34,934 nucleotides of DNA, taken from assembly GCA_028712595.1 (NCBI GenBank), contig JAQTPS010000006.1, positions 1 to 34,934 on the forward strand. The letters run 5' to 3'. The stretch comes from Minisyncoccota bacterium. Lineage in GTDB: Bacteria > Patescibacteriota > Minisyncoccia > Phycocordibacterales > UBA1550. Position numbers and translations under genes: made by a program. The notes beneath the pieces were generated by a model, which did no database searches, was not told where the DNA came from, and worked only from the letters and a program-made list of their open reading frames with translations. Every line of letters begins with the position of its first letter. The stretch's first letter is position 1. Below, piece by piece: positions 31,056-34,934 of this stretch.

Positions 31056-32057
31056 ATGAAGTACTTCCTTGCGACCGCAGGTGTTATCGTATTTATATTT
31101 GGACTTGTGTGGTTCCAAACCAAAACAGACACGCCAAATATTCCAAAAATTACTTCAACCATTCCAAAGGTTGTTCCAGCGACTACGCCACTCTCAAACA
31201 AGGCAACCTTGCTTTTCGGCGGTGATGTTATGCTCTCACGAGGTATCGGAAATCTAATGCTAAAAAACAATGACTTCACTTATCCATTTCAGGCAATCGC
31301 TCCAACCCTAAAAAACGCCGACCTTCGAATTGTAAATTTAGAAAGTCCGATTTCTTCGGTTGGTAAAAATATTGGAAGTATTTATTCTTTTCGAGCCAAC
31401 CCGCGTTCTGTAGAGGGTCTTTCGTTTGCGGGGATTGACGTGGTCTCGCTTGCGAACAACCATTCTGGAGATTATGGCCCTCTCGCGCTTTCGGAAACTC
31501 TAGAGCTTTTGTCAAAAGCAAGAATTGGAGTTGCTGGGGCAGGAATAGACGAAACTCGTGCGCATACACCACTTTTCTACGAAATAAATGGACTTAAAAT
31601 AGCTTTCCTTGGGTATACTCCTCTTGCTCCGCTCTGGCTCACTGAAACTGGGGCAAGTCCTGCAGTTGCAGACCTTAATGAAACGAGAGCAAAAGAAGAC
31701 ATCTCCACGGCGCGGAACCAAGGCGCGGATATAGTAGTGGTGATGATACATTCTGGCGAAGAATATGACACCAAACAATCATCATACCAAGAAATTTTCG
31801 CGCGGAATTTAATTGACGCCGGAGCAACGATAATAATCGGACACCATCCGCATGTAGTGCAAGACGTCGAACGATACAACGGAGGTGTGGTCGCCTACAG
31901 TTTGGGCAATTTTGTATTTGACCAAAATTTCTCAGAAGATACCCGTAACGGACTTCTTTTGAAGGTCACAGTATCAAAAAAAGAAGTTCTCGATATTGAG
32001 AAAATTCCTATTCGCTTTTCCGACACATTTCAACCGTACGCGGGGTTAAAAAATTAA
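31056..32057 (+). CDS. CapA-family protein (metallophosphatase-like, membrane-anchored)
   Basis: From the ATG at 31056 the protein has 333 residues: a membrane segment (about 3-21), a Thr/Pro-rich linker, and a CapA/PgsA-type domain with GGDVMLSRGIG, VNLESPIS, SLANNHSGDYG, MIHSGEEY and IIGHHPHVVQ. These are the conserved metal-site elements of the poly-gamma-glutamate synthesis family, whose exact chemistry is unsettled. A capsule or cell wall role is possible, but no pgsB or pgsC is nearby. The frame is open to 30984, but the -10 element fixes the start. The stop overlaps the secA stop by two bases. Confidence 0.86.
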   Translation: MKYFLATAGVIVFIFGLVWFQTKTDTPNIPKITSTIPKVVPATTPLSNKATLLFGGDVMLSRGIGNLMLKNNDFTYPFQAIAPTLKNADLRIVNLESPISSVGKNIGSIYSFRANPRSVEGLSFAGIDVVSLANNHSGDYGPLALSETLELLSKARIGVAGAGIDETRAHTPLFYEINGLKIAFLGYTPLAPLWLTETGASPAVADLNETRAKEDISTARNQGADIVVVMIHSGEEYDTKQSSYQEIFARNLIDAGATIIIGHHPHVVQDVERYNGGVVAYSLGNFVFDQNFSEDTRNGLLLKVTVSKKEVLDIEKIPIRFSDTFQPYAGLKN

Positions 32058-34564
32058 ACCTTTTTCTCTGACATTAGATGCTGATGTTCATCGGTGTTTA
32101 ATTCTCCGCACTTTTTGTATTTTTTACCCGAACCACAGGGGCAAGCGTCGTTTCTGCCTACTTTTTCAGAATGAACTGGCGCAGATGCGCTACCTTTTTC
32201 TTCCCCTCCCCCAAGTGTAATCACATTCTTAATCACCTCTTTAGCTTTTTCTTCTTCCTTTACAAAGGCGCCAGCTCCAATACTAGGAATTATGTGCAAT
32301 ATTTCATTGTTTACTGACTCTTTCATTTCACGGAACATACGAAGTCCTTCTCTTTTGTATTCTACAAGAGGGTCGCGCTGACCGTAGGCGCGGAGATTGA
32401 CCGAGGATTTTGTGTATTCCATCGACTCAAGGTGTTCCATCCACATCATATCCATTACCTGCAAAATAAGACGTTTGGCTGCATTATAAAATTCCTCTTC
32501 GCCGAGGGTGGCCACTTTTTCTTCAATTTGTTTTTTAAGTTCGGGCACTGTGACAGTCATTTCCTCAAGATATGCTTTTGCTGCTTTCATTCCACCAATC
32601 AAAATCTCCCGACGTTTGCCGTAGACGAAATTACGTTGCTGGGTCATTACGTCGTCGTAGGAGAGAACATTTTTGCGCGCATCAAAGTGAAATCCTTCAA
32701 TTTTTTCCTGCGCCGTTTCAAGAGAGCGGGAGATCATTCTATTTTGGATAGCTTCATCTTCGGCGATTCCAAGTCTTCCCATCATTCTCTTTACTACATC
32801 AGAGGCAAAAACTCGCATCAAGCTGTCTTCCATAGATACAAAAAATTGCGTTTCTCCGGGGTCTCCTTGACGTCCAGCACGACCGCGAAGCTGGTTATCG
32901 ATGCGACGAGCTTCGTGTCGTTCTGTTCCCAATACATACAAACCACCGAGAGCTTTTACTTCATCATGAAGTTCTTGAGAACCCGGGGCACCACCAAGCT
33001 TGATGTCGACTCCACGTCCTGCCATGTTGGTAGCTATAGTCACGCCACCTTTTTTACCTGCTTGCGCGATAATCTCTCCTTCTTTTTCGGCAAATTCAGG
33101 TTTCGCATTCAAAAGAGTATGTGGAATTCCCTCTCGCTTTAAATAATTCGAAAGAAGCTGGTTCTTTTCGATAGAAACAGTACCAATAAGTATTGGCTGG
33201 CCTTTTTCGTTCAACTCTTTCACTTTGCGAGCAATTGCTTTGAATTTACCGGCTTCTGTTTGAAAGATAAGGTCGTTATGGTCGATGCGGGCGACTTTTT
33301 GGTTCGTTGGTATTTTGAACACCTCCAATTCATACACTTTGTAAAATTCTTCGCTCGAAGTTGCGGCGGTACCTGTCATGCCCGCAAGCTTTTTGTAAAG
33401 GCGGAAATAATTTTGGAATGTAATAGATGCGTAGGTGCGAGATTCTTGCTGGATTTTTACACCTTCTTTTGATTCAATCGCTTGATGAAGTCCATCTGAC
33501 CAACGTCGTCCCGGCTGAAGACGACCAGTCGAAGGATCGACGATAATAACCTCGCCGTCTTTTACGATGTAATCAACTTCGTTTATGAAAATCGCCTTTG
33601 CTCGGACTGCTGTCTCGAGATGGTGAACATACTTAACACCTTTTTCGCTGTAAATATTCTCAACGCCCAAAAGTTTTTCCGCCTTATTTATGCCTTCGTC
33701 GGTAATCTGGATAGCTTTCAATTTTTCGTCTACCGTGTAATCTTTTTCTTTCTCCATTTTCCCGGCGATAATGGAAAAAACCTCATACAGATTTCCCGCA
33801 TCCCCTACGGGCCCTGAAATAATGAGCGGAGTCCTTGCTTCATCAATAAGGATTGAGTCAATTTCGTCAACTATCGCATAGTTGTAATCACGCTGGACGA
33901 GATCTTCTTGAGAATATGCAATGTTGTCGCGGAGGTAGTCAAAACCGAACTCATTGTTGGTGCCGTAGGTGATGTCAGCTTGGTATGCCTCGCGTTTTGT
34001 TGCGGGGCGCATAAACTCGTGAACAACCTTGAACGCGCCGACTTCGTCACGCACTGCGTCAAGTTCTTCTGGGGCAGGAGTGTAAAGGAAAGACGAAGCG
34101 TGGTTAAGCACTCCGACAGAAAGACCAAGGAACGAGTAAATTTGACCCATCCATGTTGCGTCGCGACGAGACAAATAATCGTTTACAGTAACAATGTGCA
34201 CACCCTTGCCTTCGAGAGCGTTTAGGTATGCCGGAAGAGTTGCAACGAGTGTCTTTCCTTCTCCGGTCATCATTTCAGCAATTATTCCCTCGTGCAGAGC
34301 GAGTCCTCCCATGAGTTGAACATCATAGTGTCGCTGGCCAAGAGTTCGGCTAGAAGCCTCCCGAACTACGGCAAAAGCTTCCGGGAGGATATCATCAAGG
34401 GAGGCGCCCTTGCTTAAGCGCTCCTTAAACTCTGCTGTTTTCCCTTTAAGCGCATCGTCGGAAAGAGCCTTTATTTGGGGCTCAAGATTGTTAATTTTTG
34501 CGACAATGGGCTTGTATTTCTTGGCAGGCCCGGCGCCTTTAAATAAAGTGTCTAAAAACGACAT
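32054..34564 (-). CDS. secA: Preprotein translocase ATPase SecA
   Basis: SecA (836 residues from the ATG at 34564) drives proteins through SecYEG. Walker A is in MMTGEGKTL, Walker B in VDEID, and TNMAGRGVDIKLG and QLRGRAGRQGD mark the second helicase domain. The C-terminus has a zinc-tail motif RNDACPCGSGKKYKKCGEL, where the residue after the third cysteine is glycine, so the usual fourth ligand (H or C) is missing. The length matches the Gram-positive type. An ATG at 34582 would add six residues (MLNFLN) and is less likely. No Shine-Dalgarno is seen and no terminator separates it from the convergent capA. Confidence 0.95.
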   Translation of the reverse strand: MSFLDTLFKGAGPAKKYKPIVAKINNLEPQIKALSDDALKGKTAEFKERLSKGASLDDILPEAFAVVREASSRTLGQRHYDVQLMGGLALHEGIIAEMMTGEGKTLVATLPAYLNALEGKGVHIVTVNDYLSRRDATWMGQIYSFLGLSVGVLNHASSFLYTPAPEELDAVRDEVGAFKVVHEFMRPATKREAYQADITYGTNNEFGFDYLRDNIAYSQEDLVQRDYNYAIVDEIDSILIDEARTPLIISGPVGDAGNLYEVFSIIAGKMEKEKDYTVDEKLKAIQITDEGINKAEKLLGVENIYSEKGVKYVHHLETAVRAKAIFINEVDYIVKDGEVIIVDPSTGRLQPGRRWSDGLHQAIESKEGVKIQQESRTYASITFQNYFRLYKKLAGMTGTAATSSEEFYKVYELEVFKIPTNQKVARIDHNDLIFQTEAGKFKAIARKVKELNEKGQPILIGTVSIEKNQLLSNYLKREGIPHTLLNAKPEFAEKEGEIIAQAGKKGGVTIATNMAGRGVDIKLGGAPGSQELHDEVKALGGLYVLGTERHEARRIDNQLRGRAGRQGDPGETQFFVSMEDSLMRVFASDVVKRMMGRLGIAEDEAIQNRMISRSLETAQEKIEGFHFDARKNVLSYDDVMTQQRNFVYGKRREILIGGMKAAKAYLEEMTVTVPELKKQIEEKVATLGEEEFYNAAKRLILQVMDMMWMEHLESMEYTKSSVNLRAYGQRDPLVEYKREGLRMFREMKESVNNEILHIIPSIGAGAFVKEEEKAKEVIKNVITLGGGEEKGSASAPVHSEKVGRNDACPCGSGKKYKKCGELNTDEHQHLMSEKKV

Positions 34565-34620
34565 ATTGAGGAAGTTTAGCATAAAAATAAGGGTTTGCCG
34601 AGTATAAAATTCATTAAAAG

Positions 34621-34649
34621 CAAAAACCCCGCCTTAAGCGGGGTTTTTG
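34621..34649. terminator. Bidirectional terminator between secA and the lysine-rich ORF
   Basis: CAAAAACCCCGC (34621-34632) pairs perfectly with GCGGGGTTTTTG (34638-34649) across a 5-base loop. It ends minus-strand transcripts of the lysine-rich ORF before secA. Confidence 0.92.
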
Positions 34650-34671
34650 TGAAAGTTCAGTTAGAAGTGCA

Positions 34672-34743
34672 TTATACGCGCTTTGCTGATTTCTTTCCTT
34701 TCTTTGCTTTCTTTGTCTTCTTTGCCTTTTTCTTTGCTGCCAT
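34672..34743 (-). CDS. Lysine/alanine-rich basic peptide (histone H1-like tail)
   Basis: This 23-codon frame reads MAAKKKAKKTKKAKKGKKSA and then KRV before TAA. Half of the residues are lysine, with none acidic. The frame is intact, begins with ATG, and is followed 22 bases later by a strong terminator, which argues for a real gene. Similar KKAAKK-type peptides are nucleic-acid binding in other bacteria, for example Hc1-like proteins, so DNA or RNA binding is likely (inference). The plus-strand frame over the same bases is a shadow. Confidence 0.6.
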   Translation of the reverse strand: MAAKKKAKKTKKAKKGKKSAKRV

Positions 34744-34934
34744 TTTCTTGTTCAGTACTTTTCAAAATGCTGTTCGCATTTTTGAAGTATGTTTAAATTA
34801 TTATCTGCAATAATTTTCGACCGATTACAAACAAAATTTTGTTCGTAATAATTTTTAATTATCGGATCAGTCGCATATGAAAATATTTTTCATACTTTGT
34901 ACTGTGATCTACTATTATTATCACGCATAGCAAC
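34744..34934. other. AT-rich non-coding end region with palindromes
   Basis: No supported gene is seen. CTTCAAAAATGC and GCATTTTGAAAAG (about 34761-34790, read on the minus strand) can form a hairpin just upstream of the lysine-rich ORF. A 26-bp palindrome with one mismatch pair lies at 34824-34849. TATGAAAA (34876-34883) mirrors TTTTCATA (34887-34894). These may belong to regulation of the lysine-rich ORF or a gene beyond the window. Confidence 0.5.

Noticed and set aside
34595-34813. Plus-strand phenylalanine-rich 72-codon frame
   Set aside because: It is the antisense of the lysine-rich frame (AAG/AAA codons read as CTT/TTT) and of the terminator.
34877-34930. 17-codon plus-strand frame beginning MKIFFI
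   Set aside because: The start lies in a palindrome, there is no promoter in view, and length and composition are compatible with chance.
1-34934. tRNA, rRNA, CRISPR array, transposase or integrase
   Set aside because: No cloverleaf with a TTCRA-type arm, no regularly spaced repeats and no such proteins were seen in either strand.

Overview
The window is a gene-dense stretch with moderate to low GC content. It looks like a chromosome segment of a Candidate Phyla Radiation (Patescibacteria) bacterium, most likely of the Parcubacteria type. The support is indirect: compact genes with overlapping or abutting stops and starts, a minimal carbon metabolism (two-gene transketolase, fba, gap, rpe, rpiB, D-2-hydroxyacid dehydrogenase), a four-repeat S1, many small membrane-anchored proteins without known homologues, and almost no Shine-Dalgarno sequences. 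TGA is used as a stop (hisS, trxB, the PfkB kinase), so the code is the ordinary bacterial one. I see no tRNA, rRNA, CRISPR array, transposase or prophage.

Layout. Bases 1-2128 (minus strand) hold a metallo-beta-lactamase-fold protein, two small single-span membrane proteins (one with 12 cysteines) and the start of a multi-pass membrane protein cut by the window edge. A 251-bp divergent region with a 26-bp perfect inverted repeat and a structured leader then leads into rpsA (2380-3489). pth follows on the minus strand. lepB-hisS, rpsU-ybeY, ftsA and ftsZ-trxB run rightward (4256-10439) and cover protein export, translation and cell division. Bases 10443-13589 run leftward: a coiled-coil lytic transglycosylase, rplY and fba. 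A PfkB-family sugar kinase diverges from fba across a symmetric promoter region.

Bases 14772-22638 form a long leftward cluster: gap, rpiB, an rpe-like gene, transketolase N half, DUF1653, transketolase C half, a large surface protein and a sensor histidine kinase. This joins the non-oxidative pentose phosphate route to glyceraldehyde-3-phosphate oxidation, with a surface protein and its possible sensor at the end. Further leftward genes (22838-28018) are gatB, obg, a MYG1-family protein, two small membrane proteins and a 2-hydroxyacid dehydrogenase. A processive GT2 glycosyltransferase and a membrane-anchored thioredoxin-fold protein run rightward (28137-30120). A secreted glucosaminidase-like protein with a structured leader faces left, CapA faces right, and secA plus a 23-residue lysine-rich peptide gene close the window on the minus strand.

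The most striking overall signal concerns gene starts. At least eight genes (MBL protein, pth, rpsU, rplY, fba, PfkB kinase, gatB, capA) have a good -10 hexamer ending 6 or 7 bases before the ATG, which predicts leaderless mRNAs. Other candidates for undescribed regulation are the rpsA leader, the mirror-image fba/pfkB promoters, the leader of the glucosaminidase gene, and a repeat that has become part of the gap start. All functional calls come from reading motifs by eye; no database search was possible.
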